In this document: in pieces, positions 1 through 9,202 of the stretch
Layout: each line of letters opens with the position of its first letter
How positions within the stretch are numbered: position 1 is the stretch's first letter
Assembly (NCBI RefSeq): GCF_001641085.1
Contig: NZ_LXIE01000005.1
Span: 17,849-81,848 of the forward strand
DNA length: 64,000 bases
From: Aequorivita soesokkakensis
GTDB lineage: Bacteria; Bacteroidota; Bacteroidia; Flavobacteriales; Flavobacteriaceae
Direction of reading: 5' to 3'
Program-made: the position numbers and the translations under genes
The notes under the pieces: model-generated
The model's input: the letters and a program-made list of their open reading frames with translations, nothing else
Database searches by the model: none
What the model was told of the DNA's origin: nothing

Positions 1-305
1 ACTTCTGGTGCTGGTGGCACTGTCTGTCCCACAGTGATGCCTGTATAGCACTGTCCATAGCAAAGTTCAAAACCATCACCATTTCCTGAAGATGAACTTA
101 CAAACTCAATTCTGGTATAAATTTCATTGGAAGGGTTATTATTGGTAACATAAAATTCGTAAGAAGCATCGGGGTAAGTGGTAGTACCGTATTCAATAAC
201 ATCACCATCGTTAAGCACATTTCCTGCTCGGTCTGCAACTGTGTATTGAGCATTTGCGATTGAAACCGCGCCCATAACACTTAAAAGGAGTAATTTAAGT
301 TTCAT
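1..305 (-). CDS. Secreted protein, N-terminal part only (runs off the window start)
   Basis: The ATG at 305 opens a frame that stays open to base 1, so only about 101 residues are visible. The N-terminus is a clear Sec signal peptide (MKLKLLLLSVMGAVSIANAQ), predicted to be cut before the Gln. The mature start is acidic and beta-rich (DRAGNVLNDGDVIEYGT), and a CYGQCY motif lies near residue 87. Small secreted flavobacterial proteins with this look often end in a T9SS sorting domain, but the C-terminus is outside the window, so that is inference. It is divergent from the Omp28-like gene at 686. Function unknown. Confidence 0.75.
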   Translation of the reverse strand, partial: MKLKLLLLSVMGAVSIANAQYTVADRAGNVLNDGDVIEYGTTTYPDASYEFYVTNNNPSNEIYTRIEFVSSSSGNGDGFELCYGQCYTGITVGQTVPPAPE

Positions 306-357
306 TTTTTTTGTTTTTAGGATTAATCAATATTAAAGTTTAATTATATAGGTATCA

Positions 358-365
358 CAAAAGTA
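358..365 (-). promoter_or_regulatory. Putative promoter -7 element of the partial secreted gene
   Basis: On the minus strand this reads TACTTTTG, matching the Bacteroidota -7 consensus TAnnTTTG, 52 bases before the ATG at 305. No good -33 TTG lies at the usual distance. Confidence 0.4.
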
Positions 366-637
366 AAGATAATTATTAAAAAACTTCACTTCTTTATTCA
401 TTCTATTACAGATATTTAACATTTTAAGGCCAAAGCTTGATTAAAACGGTATTTTTAAAGAATTGCTTTCTTTAAAATTATTTTCTATTTCATCATTCTA
501 TTGTGAATTTTAAAAAACATTATTAAAAAATCAATTTCAATGAATCTAACATGCATTATGGAAATGTAAATACAACATTTTAACATAAATAGTCCAAAAA
601 AATGCATTTCAAGCCATAAAAATAAATTATAAAAAAG

Positions 638-645
638 TACATTTG
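638..645 (+). promoter_or_regulatory. Putative promoter -7 element of the Omp28-like gene
   Basis: TACATTTG matches TAnnTTTG, 40 bases upstream of the ATG at 686. The upstream -33 region is weak (TTTC near 607). Confidence 0.45.
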
Positions 646-685
646 TGGCTATACTAATTTTCACAACAAAATAAATCTAAAAATC

Positions 686-2368
686 ATGTTTAAAAAATTA
701 CCCCTAAGCATTGTTTTTGCATTGTTTGCCTTCGCTTCTTTTGGCCAAACAATCGTATCGACATCCCCAGCTAACAAAAAAGTAGTCCTTGAAGAATTTA
801 CCGGAATACATTGCGTATACTGCCCTCAAGGTCACGCTATTGCACAGGCAATCCAAGACAACAATCCTGGAAATGCATTCTTGATCAATATCCACACTGG
901 AAGTTTTGCCAATCCAAGTGGTGGTGAGCCAGATTTCAGAACTCCATATGGAGCAGCAATTGCCGGACAGACCGGTCTTGTAGGATATCCTGCAGCCACT
1001 GTAAACCGTCATAATTTCCCAGGAAAAGAACAAGGTGCTCCAGGCACAACTGCAATGAACAGAAATAACTGGACTTCGGCCTCAACAATTACTTTAGGTG
1101 AAGGATCTAATGTTAACGTTGGTGTTGAAGCTGAAATAGATGTACAAACAAATATACTGACCGTTCATGTAGAGGCTTACTATACTTCTAATAGCCCAGA
1201 ATCTACTAACTTATTGAATGTTGCTTTACTACAAAACAATACTAAAGGACCTCAAACTGGTGGTGGACAAGGAAATAACTATGTGCACATGCACAGACTT
1301 GTAGAAATGATTACTGGCCAATGGGGCGAAGTAATAAACACTACAACTACAGGAACTTTTGTGGATAGAACTTTTACTTATACAATCCCAGCAATGTACA
1401 ATAACGTTCCTGTAGAAATTGCAGATATGGAGGTTGTTGCTTTTATCACAAATACGCACCAAGAATTGCCAAGTGGTTCTGGAGTATACCCAGAATTTAC
1501 AGGAATTACAAACAACAATGACGCTTATGTAAGATATATCGTGGATGTTCCAAATACTTGTAATGACATGCTTGCCCCTCAAGTAAACATTCAAAACTTG
1601 GGTCAAGATCCATTAACTTCTTTAGCTATAGAATATACAATCAATGGTGATGTACATACCTATAACTGGACTGGAAACATTACTGCGCTTCACAATGAAA
1701 CTATTGATCTTCCTGAGGTTGCTTATACCATACAAGCATCCAATACGCTTGAAGTAAGTGTTCCAAATGACGATGACAACGGCAACAATGACGCTACAGT
1801 ATCTTTTGATGAAGCTGTTGCTGGTACTGGTACTGTTGATATGGTTTTACATACTGACGGATACGGAAGTGAAGTTAGATGGAACCTAAAAGATGCTGAT
1901 GGTAACACATTATATAGTGGTGGGCCTTACGGAAACAATCAAACAATAGAGCAAAGATTTACATTACCTGCAAACTGTTATGCGTTTAGCATCATTGATA
2001 CCTTTGGTGACGGTGGTGGTTCAGTAACGCTTACAGATGCTGAAGGAACTGTTGTATTCTACACAAATGGTCAATACGGTTCTGGAAAAACAGAGCAATT
2101 TTCAAGCAACGGAGTTTTGGGCGTAAGCCAATCTGAACTTGACGCAATTAGCTTGTATCCAAACCCTGCAAGCACAGTATTAAATCTTAAAAATGCTGAA
2201 AATGCAACCATTCAAGTTTATGACGTTCTTGGAAAAATGATTTTTTCACAAGAAAACATTTCTATGGATGAGCAAATTAATGTTGCAAACCTTCAAACAG
2301 GAACTTACTTTATGAAAATTTCTAAGGACAACCTTGTAGCTACAAAGAGATTCCTAATTTCAAAATAA
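686..2368 (+). CDS. Omp28-related secreted protein with T9SS type A sorting domain
   Basis: A 560-residue exported protein. Residues 1-20 are a signal peptide ending in FASFGQ. Residues 30-260 resemble the Omp28 family: VVLEEFTGIHCVYCPQGH carries a thioredoxin-like CxxC motif. Later segments are beta-rich, including a GDGGGSVTLTD stretch near residue 450 typical of extracellular adhesive modules. The last ~80 residues (LYPNPASTVLNLKN... GKMIF... TGTYFMKI... KRFLISK) form a textbook T9SS type A sorting domain, so the product should cross the outer membrane through T9SS and be released or anchored at the surface. Omp28 itself has no settled biochemical role. It is followed directly by a terminator and is probably monocistronic. 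Confidence 0.88.
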   Translation: MFKKLPLSIVFALFAFASFGQTIVSTSPANKKVVLEEFTGIHCVYCPQGHAIAQAIQDNNPGNAFLINIHTGSFANPSGGEPDFRTPYGAAIAGQTGLVGYPAATVNRHNFPGKEQGAPGTTAMNRNNWTSASTITLGEGSNVNVGVEAEIDVQTNILTVHVEAYYTSNSPESTNLLNVALLQNNTKGPQTGGGQGNNYVHMHRLVEMITGQWGEVINTTTTGTFVDRTFTYTIPAMYNNVPVEIADMEVVAFITNTHQELPSGSGVYPEFTGITNNNDAYVRYIVDVPNTCNDMLAPQVNIQNLGQDPLTSLAIEYTINGDVHTYNWTGNITALHNETIDLPEVAYTIQASNTLEVSVPNDDDNGNNDATVSFDEAVAGTGTVDMVLHTDGYGSEVRWNLKDADGNTLYSGGPYGNNQTIEQRFTLPANCYAFSIIDTFGDGGGSVTLTDAEGTVVFYTNGQYGSGKTEQFSSNGVLGVSQSELDAISLYPNPASTVLNLKNAENATIQVYDVLGKMIFSQENISMDEQINVANLQTGTYFMKISKDNLVATKRFLISK

Positions 2369-2389
2369 ACCAGTTTCCTTAAATATTTT

Positions 2390-2418
2390 AAAACCCTCGA
2401 ATTGTTCGGGGGTTTTTT
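2390..2418 (+). terminator. Rho-independent terminator after the Omp28-like gene
   Basis: The arms AAAACCCTCGA and TCGGGGGTTTT pair with one G-T wobble, followed by a T run. It begins 22 bases after the stop at 2368. Confidence 0.8.
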
Positions 2419-2450
2419 ATTACTTTAAATTGGTATATAAATTTCTTAAA

Positions 2451-3017
2451 ATGAAATATTCCATTAGTGAAGAAAAAGTTGTTTTCGACGACCATTACAA
2501 AATGGTCAAAGCAAAGGTAACTTATGATACTTTTGAAGGAAACCATATAAGCACCACCCGTCTCGCTTTTGAAAGAGGAGATTCCGTAGCGATACTACTG
2601 TTGGAGAAAGATTCCCATTCTATCCTTTTAACAAATCAATTTCGTTACCCAACTTGTAAAAATGCCGATGGCTGGCTTTTGGAAATTCCAGCGGGATCCT
2701 TGGAAGAAAATGAAAAACCGCAGGACTGCATAAAAAGGGAAGTAATGGAGGAATTGGGTTATAAAATTAAGATGCCAAAATTGCTTTCAACCTTCTACAC
2801 TTCGCCCGGTGCTTCAACAGAACGGATATTTTTATTTTATTGCGAAGTTTCAAAAAATGACAAGATTGAAAAAGGCGGCGGAAACGAACACGAAAACGAA
2901 GATATACAATTGGTAAAGATTCCGGTTTCGCAAATAACTTCAAAAATTTTGGAGCTGAAGGATGCAAAGACAATACTCGCTCTGCAATGGTTTCCATTAA
3001 ATATAATGAATAAGTAA
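2451..3017 (+). CDS. NUDIX hydrolase, ADP-ribose pyrophosphatase-like
   Basis: Hydrolyses a nucleoside diphosphate linked to another moiety; ADP-sugars are the likeliest substrates for this subgroup. The full NUDIX box (Gx5Ex7REUxEExGU) is present at about residues 83-105: G-SLEEN-E-KPQDCIK-REVMEELGY, with the catalytic REVMEE glutamates. The preceding LLTNQFRYP and WLLEIPAG segments are typical of ADP-ribose pyrophosphatases (NudF-like). I chose the ATG at 2451 (MKYSISEE, 188 residues). An in-frame ATG at 2430 would add seven residues and sits almost on the preceding terminator. It converges on rsmG with a 4-base gap. Exact substrate not decidable here. Confidence 0.85.
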   Translation: MKYSISEEKVVFDDHYKMVKAKVTYDTFEGNHISTTRLAFERGDSVAILLLEKDSHSILLTNQFRYPTCKNADGWLLEIPAGSLEENEKPQDCIKREVMEELGYKIKMPKLLSTFYTSPGASTERIFLFYCEVSKNDKIEKGGGNEHENEDIQLVKIPVSQITSKILELKDAKTILALQWFPLNIMNK

Positions 3018-3021
3018 TTTT

Positions 3022-3654
3022 TTATTTCCCTTTAAATTTTAAGGGTAAATGCACCACGCTTTTGGTTTCAAAGAATTCTTCGGAAAAAAAATCACTTAAA
3101 GGAAAAACGGTCGCTTTTGGATAATATTTAAGTTCTTCGGATAAATCCCCGCCTTTCAAATAAAGAATCCCGTTCTTTCTTTCGTGAATACTCTTTTTGG
3201 CAATTTTTCCATCAACCCAATGTACAAATGTATCCATTTGTGCCACTGCCCTGCTCACAATAAAATCATATTTTCCCGAAACAGTTTCCACGCGGGCGTT
3301 GGTAGCTTTTACGTTTTGAAGTTGCAAACCGTCCACAACTTCATCTACTACTTTTATTTTTTTTCCGATACTGTCCACAAGATGAAAATGTACTTCCGGA
3401 AAAAGAATAGCCAAGGGAATGCCTGGAAAACCACCGCCTGTACCCACGTCCAAAATTTTGGAGCCCGGCAGAAAAGTTTGAATTTTGGCTATACCCAGCG
3501 AATGGAGCACATGGCGCAGATAAAGTTCATCAATATCCTTTCGGGAAACTACGTTTATTTTCAAATTCCAGTCCTCGTAAAGCTCCTGTAGCTTTTCAAA
3601 TTGACTTTTCTGAATATCAGTTAATTGCGGAAAATATTTAAGTATCAGTTCCAT
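3022..3654 (-). CDS. rsmG: 16S rRNA (guanine527-N7)-methyltransferase RsmG
   Basis: Methylates N7 of G527 in 16S rRNA using S-adenosylmethionine. The 210-residue length is normal for the family. The SAM-binding motif I is KILDVGTGGGFPGIPLAI near residue 68, followed by the acidic motif II (FHLVDSIGKK) and VSRAVAQMDTFVHW, which matches RsmG motif IV. The N-terminal helix (FEKLQELYEDWNLKINVVSRKD) is also characteristic. It converges on the NUDIX gene and is divergent from the desaturase gene. Confidence 0.95.
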   Translation of the reverse strand: MELILKYFPQLTDIQKSQFEKLQELYEDWNLKINVVSRKDIDELYLRHVLHSLGIAKIQTFLPGSKILDVGTGGGFPGIPLAILFPEVHFHLVDSIGKKIKVVDEVVDGLQLQNVKATNARVETVSGKYDFIVSRAVAQMDTFVHWVDGKIAKKSIHERKNGILYLKGGDLSEELKYYPKATVFPLSDFFSEEFFETKSVVHLPLKFKGK

Positions 3655-3670
3655 ATTTTAATTTCAACGG

Positions 3671-3678
3671 CAAAAGTA
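3671..3678 (-). promoter_or_regulatory. Putative -7 element of rsmG
   Basis: TACTTTTG on the minus strand, 16 bases before the rsmG ATG at 3654. Matches TAnnTTTG; no clear -33. Confidence 0.4.
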
Positions 3679-3733
3679 TAGCATCTTTCATAAATTAATG
3701 GTTTTGAAACCCTACTTTTAACCAAAAGATGAT

Positions 3734-3741
3734 TATTTTTG
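3734..3741 (+). promoter_or_regulatory. Putative -7 element of the desaturase gene
   Basis: TATTTTTG matches TAnnTTTG, 39 bases upstream of the TTG start at 3781. Confidence 0.4.
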
Positions 3742-3780
3742 TGGTTTCCACAGTAAAAATCCCCAGTTAAACAATTCATT

Positions 3781-4881
3781 TTGACATATACAAATTTAAA
3801 TTTCTCACGAGTAGACAGTGCTAAATTCTTCAGAACCCTGAATACACGTGTTAACGAATATTTTAAGGACAATAAAATAGCCCGAACCGGAAACTGGAAA
3901 CTGCATCTTAAAACTGTGGTGATGTTTTCACTTTACTTGACCCCTTACTTTTTAATGTTAACTCTTGACCTGCCAGATTGGGTACAGTTGCTTTTTACAA
4001 TAGTGATGGGCGTTGGCATGGCCGGTGTGGGGATGAATGTGATGCACGATGCAAATCACGGCTCCTATTCATCAAAAAAGTGGGTAAATAAAATAATGGG
4101 CGGCAGTATGTACATTCTTGCCGGGAATGTGTATAACTGGCAAGTACAGCACAACGTGCTTCACCACACTTACACAAACATCCACGGTCATGACGAAGAT
4201 TTGGAAGCTGGACGTATTCTTCGGTTTTCAAAACATTCAAAATGGCATAGGCTTCATAAATTTCAACATCTTTACAGTCTTTTCTTTTATGGCCTTTTAA
4301 CCTTTAACTGGGTGCTGACCACAGATTTTTTTCAGACAAAACGATACTTGGCACGAAAACTTTCCTACGGAAAATTGCCAAAACCGGTTACACAATGGAG
4401 TATTTTGGTTATTACAAAAATGATCTATTTAGCGCTTTGGATATTGATTCCCATTCTGTTTTTCAACATTGTTTGGTGGAAAATTTTAATCGGATTCTTT
4501 ATCATGCACTATGTTGCAGGCCTTATTTTGAGTGTGGTTTTTCAACTTGCACACGTTGTTGAGGATACTGATATTATGCTTCCGGATGAAAGCGGGACTA
4601 TGAAAAACACTTGGGCAATCCATCAATTGTTCACTACCGTGAATTTTTCAACCAACAACAGAATTGTGAATTGGTACACCGGAGGCCTGAACCATCAAGT
4701 AGAACACCATATTTTTCCGAATATAAGCCATATCCATTACAAGAATATTTCAAAAATCGTAAAAAGCACAACAAAAGAATTTAATCTACCCTATAAAGAA
4801 TATAAAACCACCCGCCGGGCAATTATTGCACATTTCCGACACTTAAAGGAAATGGGGCTTAAGCCGGTTGTATCTGCATAA
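3781..4881 (+). CDS. Membrane fatty acid desaturase (acyl-lipid/acyl-CoA type)
   Basis: Introduces a double bond into membrane acyl chains using a di-iron centre. All three histidine boxes are visible: HDANH near residue 85, HNVLHH near residue 120 and HQVEHH near residue 303. The QVEHH form of the third box is typical of linoleoyl-CoA/front-end-type desaturases, though no cytochrome b5 domain is fused. Several hydrophobic spans surround the boxes (e.g. FSLYLTPYFLML and IYLALWILIPILFF). The best start is TTG at 3781 (TYTNLNFSRVDSAKFFRTLN follows), because no in-frame ATG lies before this conserved N-terminus. The aminotransferase gene follows after 5 bases, probably co-transcribed. Regiospecificity cannot be read from sequence alone. 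Confidence 0.9.
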   Translation: MTYTNLNFSRVDSAKFFRTLNTRVNEYFKDNKIARTGNWKLHLKTVVMFSLYLTPYFLMLTLDLPDWVQLLFTIVMGVGMAGVGMNVMHDANHGSYSSKKWVNKIMGGSMYILAGNVYNWQVQHNVLHHTYTNIHGHDEDLEAGRILRFSKHSKWHRLHKFQHLYSLFFYGLLTFNWVLTTDFFQTKRYLARKLSYGKLPKPVTQWSILVITKMIYLALWILIPILFFNIVWWKILIGFFIMHYVAGLILSVVFQLAHVVEDTDIMLPDESGTMKNTWAIHQLFTTVNFSTNNRIVNWYTGGLNHQVEHHIFPNISHIHYKNISKIVKSTTKEFNLPYKEYKTTRRAIIAHFRHLKEMGLKPVVSA

Positions 4882-4886
4882 TACTT

Positions 4887-6074
4887 ATGGACCAAAGACT
4901 TTCAAAACGAGTGAACGAGATGGCAACCTCGGCCACCTTGGCAATGGCTGCCAAAACTAGAGAATTAAAAGAACAAGGAATTGACATTATTGGCTTGAGT
5001 CTCGGAGAGCCTGATTTCCCGATTCCAGAATTTGTGAAGGAAGCCGCCATTCAAGCAGTTAAGGACAATTATCATTCCTACACTCCCGTAGATGGTTATG
5101 GCGATTTGAAGAAAGCTATTATCACCAAATTCAAACGGGACAACAACTTAACGTATAAACCTTCCCAAATAGTAGTTTCCACAGGTGCAAAACAATCCTT
5201 GGCAAACTTGACCATGGTGCTTTTGGATGACGGCGATGAAGTTTTATTGCCAGCTCCATATTGGGTAAGCTATGCAGACCAATGCAAGGTTGCCGGAGGC
5301 GTTCCAAAAGAAATACCAACTTCCATTGAAACAGATTTCAAAGTAACCGCTGAAGCATTGGAAGCTGCAATTACGCCAAAAACAAAAATGATCATTTACA
5401 GCTCGCCCTGCAACCCGAGTGGTTCGGTTTACAGCAAAAAAGAGTTACGGGCATTGGCAGATGTTTTGGTGAAATATCCAAACATTATTGTTATCAGTGA
5501 TGAAATTTATGAGCATATCAACTTCATAGGCGAACACGCTTCCATGGCTGAATTTGATGATATGTATGACAGAACGGTAGTGGTAAACGGTGTTTCCAAA
5601 GCTTTTTCAATGACCGGTTGGCGTATTGGATACATTGGCGGTCCCGAATGGATTGCCCGCGCTTGCGACAAAATGCAGGGGCAGGTTACCAGTGGTGCAA
5701 ACTGTATTGCGCAAAGAGCCACAATAACAGCACTTGAAAATCCACCGAGCAAAATAAAATTTATGGTGGATGCCTTCAAAGAAAGAAGAACTTTAATATT
5801 GGATTTACTTTCAGAAATTGAAGGTTTTAAAACCAATAAACCAGAAGGTGCTTTTTATGTTTTCCCAGACATTTCCTATTTCTTCGGAAAAACACTGCGC
5901 GGAAAAAATATAAATACTGCTTCAGATTTTTCTCTTTATTTATTGGAAGAAGCAAAAGTTGCAACCGTTACCGGCGAAGCATTTGGAGACCCAAACTGCA
6001 TCCGTATTTCTTATGCGGCTTCTGAATCAGACATTAAAGAGTCGATGAAAAGAATAAAAGAAGCTCTTAATTAA
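4887..6074 (+). CDS. Pyridoxal-phosphate aminotransferase, aspartate aminotransferase-like (class I)
   Basis: A fold-type I PLP enzyme of 395 residues that transfers an amino group between an amino acid (probably aspartate) and a 2-oxo acid. Visible signatures: the LGEPDFPIPEFV substrate loop, STGAKQSLANL (phosphate-binding region), PYWVSYADQ, the SSPCNPSG motif, ISDEIYEHI with the PLP-contacting Asp, and the Schiff-base lysine in SKAFSMTGWRIGY near residue 236, followed by the arginine that binds the alpha-carboxylate (RISYAAS). It resembles Thermus-type subgroup 1b aspartate aminotransferases. It lies 5 bases after the desaturase gene. The substrate (aspartate, or also prephenate or an aromatic amino acid) cannot be fixed from sequence. 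Confidence 0.88.
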   Translation: MDQRLSKRVNEMATSATLAMAAKTRELKEQGIDIIGLSLGEPDFPIPEFVKEAAIQAVKDNYHSYTPVDGYGDLKKAIITKFKRDNNLTYKPSQIVVSTGAKQSLANLTMVLLDDGDEVLLPAPYWVSYADQCKVAGGVPKEIPTSIETDFKVTAEALEAAITPKTKMIIYSSPCNPSGSVYSKKELRALADVLVKYPNIIVISDEIYEHINFIGEHASMAEFDDMYDRTVVVNGVSKAFSMTGWRIGYIGGPEWIARACDKMQGQVTSGANCIAQRATITALENPPSKIKFMVDAFKERRTLILDLLSEIEGFKTNKPEGAFYVFPDISYFFGKTLRGKNINTASDFSLYLLEEAKVATVTGEAFGDPNCIRISYAASESDIKESMKRIKEALN

Positions 6075-6095
6075 AAACCTTTACCTTAAAAATAT

Positions 6096-6133
6096 GGAAA
6101 TAGGATTGGTTAAAATTGATCAATCCTATTTCT
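6096..6133 (+). terminator. Strong stem-loop after the aminotransferase gene
   Basis: The perfect 12-bp arms GAAATAGGATTG (6097-6108) and CAATCCTATTTC (6121-6132) enclose a 12-base loop. The T tract after it is weak, so it may act as an mRNA 3' end or as a terminator. Confidence 0.6.
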
Positions 6134-6193
6134 GTATTATAATTTATCTGTAATTTAGGCAATTGTAAAAATTAACTCAAAACAAATCTTCTA

Positions 6194-9106
6194 ATGAAAA
6201 CTAAGATTACCTTATTTCTACTTTTCTTCGTCTTCCTTTTTCAAGTGCATGCGCAGGAAAAAACTAATGCTACCTACGTTGGAAAGGTTGGATCGATGAT
6301 ACATGTGCCATCGATATCTTCACGGACCGATTTACCCCCAGCAACTACAAAAGAACAAGTTATGCAAGATGGTAGAGCTTCAAAAAACTTGATTGTTCCT
6401 GGAAAAGACCCACAAATTGAAGACGATTATTTCGTTCGAAATCCAGACAAAATGGAACAACTGCTTAGCGGAAGAGTTCCTTCGCTGGTTTTTGATGCTG
6501 CCCAGTCTAGTTCACAACCTACAGATCCATCTATTGGCGTTGGCCCCAACCACGCTGTAGTTGTTTTCAATACTGGTTTCAGAATATTCGATAAAAGTGG
6601 AAACCCGTTAACAGGACAGGTTAACCCAAACCCAACCATTTTTCCGAATGGAGGTTGCTGCGACCTTACCATTTCTTATGACAACGCTGCCGATAGATTC
6701 ATAATGACATTTTTGGGATCTGGAGCACAAATAGCCGTTTCTGACGGACCTGACCCTGTAAATGATGGTTGGTACGTTTATACAATTCCACAGATAGATG
6801 ACTATCAAAAACTTTCTGTTTGGAGTGATGGATATTATATTACTCAAAATTCAGGGGATACTAATAAAATTTATGCAATGGAAAGAGACAAAATGCTTGT
6901 TGGTGATCCATCTGCACAAGTAATAGGGTTCCCACTTCCTGGAATTGTAACAAGTGGCTTTTATAGCCCACAGGCATTGAATGTTACTAACGATAACCTG
7001 CCGGCTGCTGGTGGTTTGCCAATTATTTATTTACAAGATGACGCTTGGTCCGGGGTTTCCCAAGATCACGTAAAGCTTTGGACAGTTGATGTAAATTGGG
7101 TTACTCCTGGTAGTTCTACCATTTCGGCTCCAGTAGAATTGATAACCACTCCTTTTATTTCAGTATTTGACGGAGGAAGTTTTTCAAACTTGGCACAACC
7201 GGGCGGGGGCGCTGATATTGATGCGCTACAAGCTACAATAATGAATCAGGCTCAATTCAGAAAATTTGGGGATCACAACTCTGCACTTTTCAATTTTGTT
7301 GTTGACACAGATGCTAGCAGTGGTGAACTTGCTGGAATACGTTGGTTTGAACTTCGTCAACCTAGTGACGGACAGCCTTGGACCATTTACCAGGAAGGAA
7401 CTTATACCGCTCCCGACGGAAAACACGCTTGGCATGCAAGTATGATGATGGACGTACAAGGAAATATAGGTATGGGTTATACCTCAATGGCAGGCCCAAC
7501 AACCCCAGACCCTACAACCAAAAGAGTAAGTTCATACTATACCGGACGTTATGCAAATGACCCTTTAAATACAATGACAATTGGCGAAGAATTAATTGCA
7601 GCAGGAAACCAAAATATTCCTGGCCTTCGTTATGGGGATTATAGTAAAATTGACCTAGACCCATCTAACGATAAGGAATTCTGGTTCATTAATGAATATA
7701 TGAATAGTGGAAGAAAAGATGTTGTTGGTGTTTTCCAAATAGCTCCAAACTTTAATAACGATGTTGGAGTTGTTAGCATTGACGCACCCGTAACTGGAAC
7801 TCTTTCTAATAGCGAAACCGTTACCGTTACCATCTTTAATTACGGACAAAACAGCGCTTCAAACATTCCAGTTACTTTTCAAGTAGATGGTGGAGCGGTT
7901 ATTTCAGAAACTTTCGCAGGAACTATCGCGTCTGCCGCAACTGCACAATATACATTTACCGCAACCGCAAACATGGGCACTGTAGGGCAAACATATTCTA
8001 TCACGGCTGAAACCAATTTAGCTGGAGACGAAGATACTACCAATGATGCCCGCACTAAATCTGTTACCTATTTAGAGCCTAACGATTTAGGCGTTAGCGC
8101 CATTACCGCACCAGTTTCTGGTACAGACCTTACTGGCGCTGAAAATATTACTGTTACGGTAAACAACTTTGGTGGTGAACCAAAATCAAATTTTGACGTA
8201 TCTTATGATTTGGACGGAACTGTTGTTACCGAAGTAATAGTAGGGCCATTAGCAGGTAATTCCTCTACATCATACACCTTTGCACAAACTGGTGATTTTT
8301 CTGCTTTGGGTAGTTATAATTTAAGCGCATACACTTCTTTGCCTGGAGATAGCGACCCTTCAAACGATTCTACTTCGGTGGTAATTGTGAAACAAAACTG
8401 TCAGCCAGTTGGCGATTGTTCTTTTGGAGATGGGCTTACTCTTTTCCAAGTAACAGATATAAATAATCCTTCTGCTTGTGAGGGCTATGGAGATTTTACA
8501 AACTTAATAGCCGTGATAGAACCAGATTCAACAAATGATCTTACTGTAACTACAGGTTATGGAGATCAATTCCTTCGTGTTTGGATAGATTTTAATGACG
8601 ATTTCCTTTTCACAAATGACGAAACGGTAGTTAACAACGTAGTAATTGCCGCTGGTCAAGGCGGTGGAACATACACTATCACAACCGATTTGGTAATCCC
8701 TCCAGGAGCTGCTTTAGGCCAACATTTAATGCGTGCTAAAACAAACTGGAACGGACCTGTGCCTGATGATGCCTGTGAAGAAACAACCTTTGGTGAAACC
8801 GAAGACTACACTGCGCAAATAGGGGTTTTAGGCGTTCAAGACAATATTTTTGACGAAAATGGTTTGACCGTTTTAACATTGGAAAACAACAATTTTGACG
8901 TAAGTTTAAAAACCGTTAACTATTCCGGCGCAATGAACCTTTCGGTTTACAATACATTGGGACAAAGATTGTTGTTCAAAAAACTAGAAAACAACGGAAA
9001 CGGATACAACTACAAATTGGACATGAGCTATGTGGCCAAAGGCGTTTATTTAGTTCGAGTTGGAAATAAAGATAATGGAAGAGTGAAACGAATTATCGTT
9101 AAATAA
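6194..9106 (+). CDS. Large secreted T9SS cargo protein with CARDB-like and GEVED-like modules
   Basis: A 970-residue exported protein. Signal peptide 1-20 ends FLFQVHAQ. Residues ~80-520 form a large domain with PSIGVGPNHAVVVFNTGFRIFDKSG and repeated Asp/Gly-rich strands, probably a beta-propeller-like surface domain without a recognised catalytic motif. Two CARDB-like (adhesion-type Ig-like) repeats follow, starting NDVGVVSIDAPVTG (~515) and NDLGVSAITAPVSG (~633); each carries VTVTIFNYG- or VTVNNFGG-type strands. A GEVED-like domain (~735-880) contains VWIDFNDDFLFTNDE and ends GETEDYTAQI. The C-terminal ~85 residues (LSVYNTLGQRL, KGVYLVRV, VKRIIVK) are a T9SS sorting domain. It is a surface or secreted protein of unknown ligand, monocistronic and followed by a terminator. 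Confidence 0.85.
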   Translation: MKTKITLFLLFFVFLFQVHAQEKTNATYVGKVGSMIHVPSISSRTDLPPATTKEQVMQDGRASKNLIVPGKDPQIEDDYFVRNPDKMEQLLSGRVPSLVFDAAQSSSQPTDPSIGVGPNHAVVVFNTGFRIFDKSGNPLTGQVNPNPTIFPNGGCCDLTISYDNAADRFIMTFLGSGAQIAVSDGPDPVNDGWYVYTIPQIDDYQKLSVWSDGYYITQNSGDTNKIYAMERDKMLVGDPSAQVIGFPLPGIVTSGFYSPQALNVTNDNLPAAGGLPIIYLQDDAWSGVSQDHVKLWTVDVNWVTPGSSTISAPVELITTPFISVFDGGSFSNLAQPGGGADIDALQATIMNQAQFRKFGDHNSALFNFVVDTDASSGELAGIRWFELRQPSDGQPWTIYQEGTYTAPDGKHAWHASMMMDVQGNIGMGYTSMAGPTTPDPTTKRVSSYYTGRYANDPLNTMTIGEELIAAGNQNIPGLRYGDYSKIDLDPSNDKEFWFINEYMNSGRKDVVGVFQIAPNFNNDVGVVSIDAPVTGTLSNSETVTVTIFNYGQNSASNIPVTFQVDGGAVISETFAGTIASAATAQYTFTATANMGTVGQTYSITAETNLAGDEDTTNDARTKSVTYLEPNDLGVSAITAPVSGTDLTGAENITVTVNNFGGEPKSNFDVSYDLDGTVVTEVIVGPLAGNSSTSYTFAQTGDFSALGSYNLSAYTSLPGDSDPSNDSTSVVIVKQNCQPVGDCSFGDGLTLFQVTDINNPSACEGYGDFTNLIAVIEPDSTNDLTVTTGYGDQFLRVWIDFNDDFLFTNDETVVNNVVIAAGQGGGTYTITTDLVIPPGAALGQHLMRAKTNWNGPVPDDACEETTFGETEDYTAQIGVLGVQDNIFDENGLTVLTLENNNFDVSLKTVNYSGAMNLSVYNTLGQRLLFKKLENNGNGYNYKLDMSYVAKGVYLVRVGNKDNGRVKRIIVK

Positions 9107-9128
9107 ACCCACACTTCTTTAATTCAGA

Positions 9129-9163
9129 AAAACCCAAAGTACAAATTGTGCTTTGGGTTTTTT
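9129..9163 (+). terminator. Rho-independent terminator after the 970-residue cargo gene
   Basis: AACCCAAAGTAC and GTGCTTTGGGTT pair with one G-T wobble around a 5-base loop, and a T run follows. The overlap with 9146 argues against an upstream start for purT. Confidence 0.85.
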
Positions 9164-9202
9164 CATACAATCTATTCCCGTATTTTTACAAAAAATCAAA
9201 GA

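Larger units (their letters stand above)
306..685. other. Divergent intergenic region, 380 bp, AT-rich
   Basis: The spacer lies between two divergent secreted-protein genes. It is very AT-rich and has no convincing ORF in either direction. It holds one TAnnTTTG match facing each gene (358-365 minus, 638-645 plus). I see no RNA gene or strong hairpin. Confidence 0.6.

Noticed and set aside
98..280. Minus-strand ORF of 60 codons
   Set aside because: It is an out-of-frame shadow of the secreted gene starting at ATG 305, whose frame has a proper signal peptide and stays open to base 1.
9146..9202. Upstream in-frame ATG for purT
   Set aside because: It lies inside the terminator of the preceding gene and adds residues foreign to PurT; the ATG at 9203 gives the conserved [13 protein letters not shown] start.
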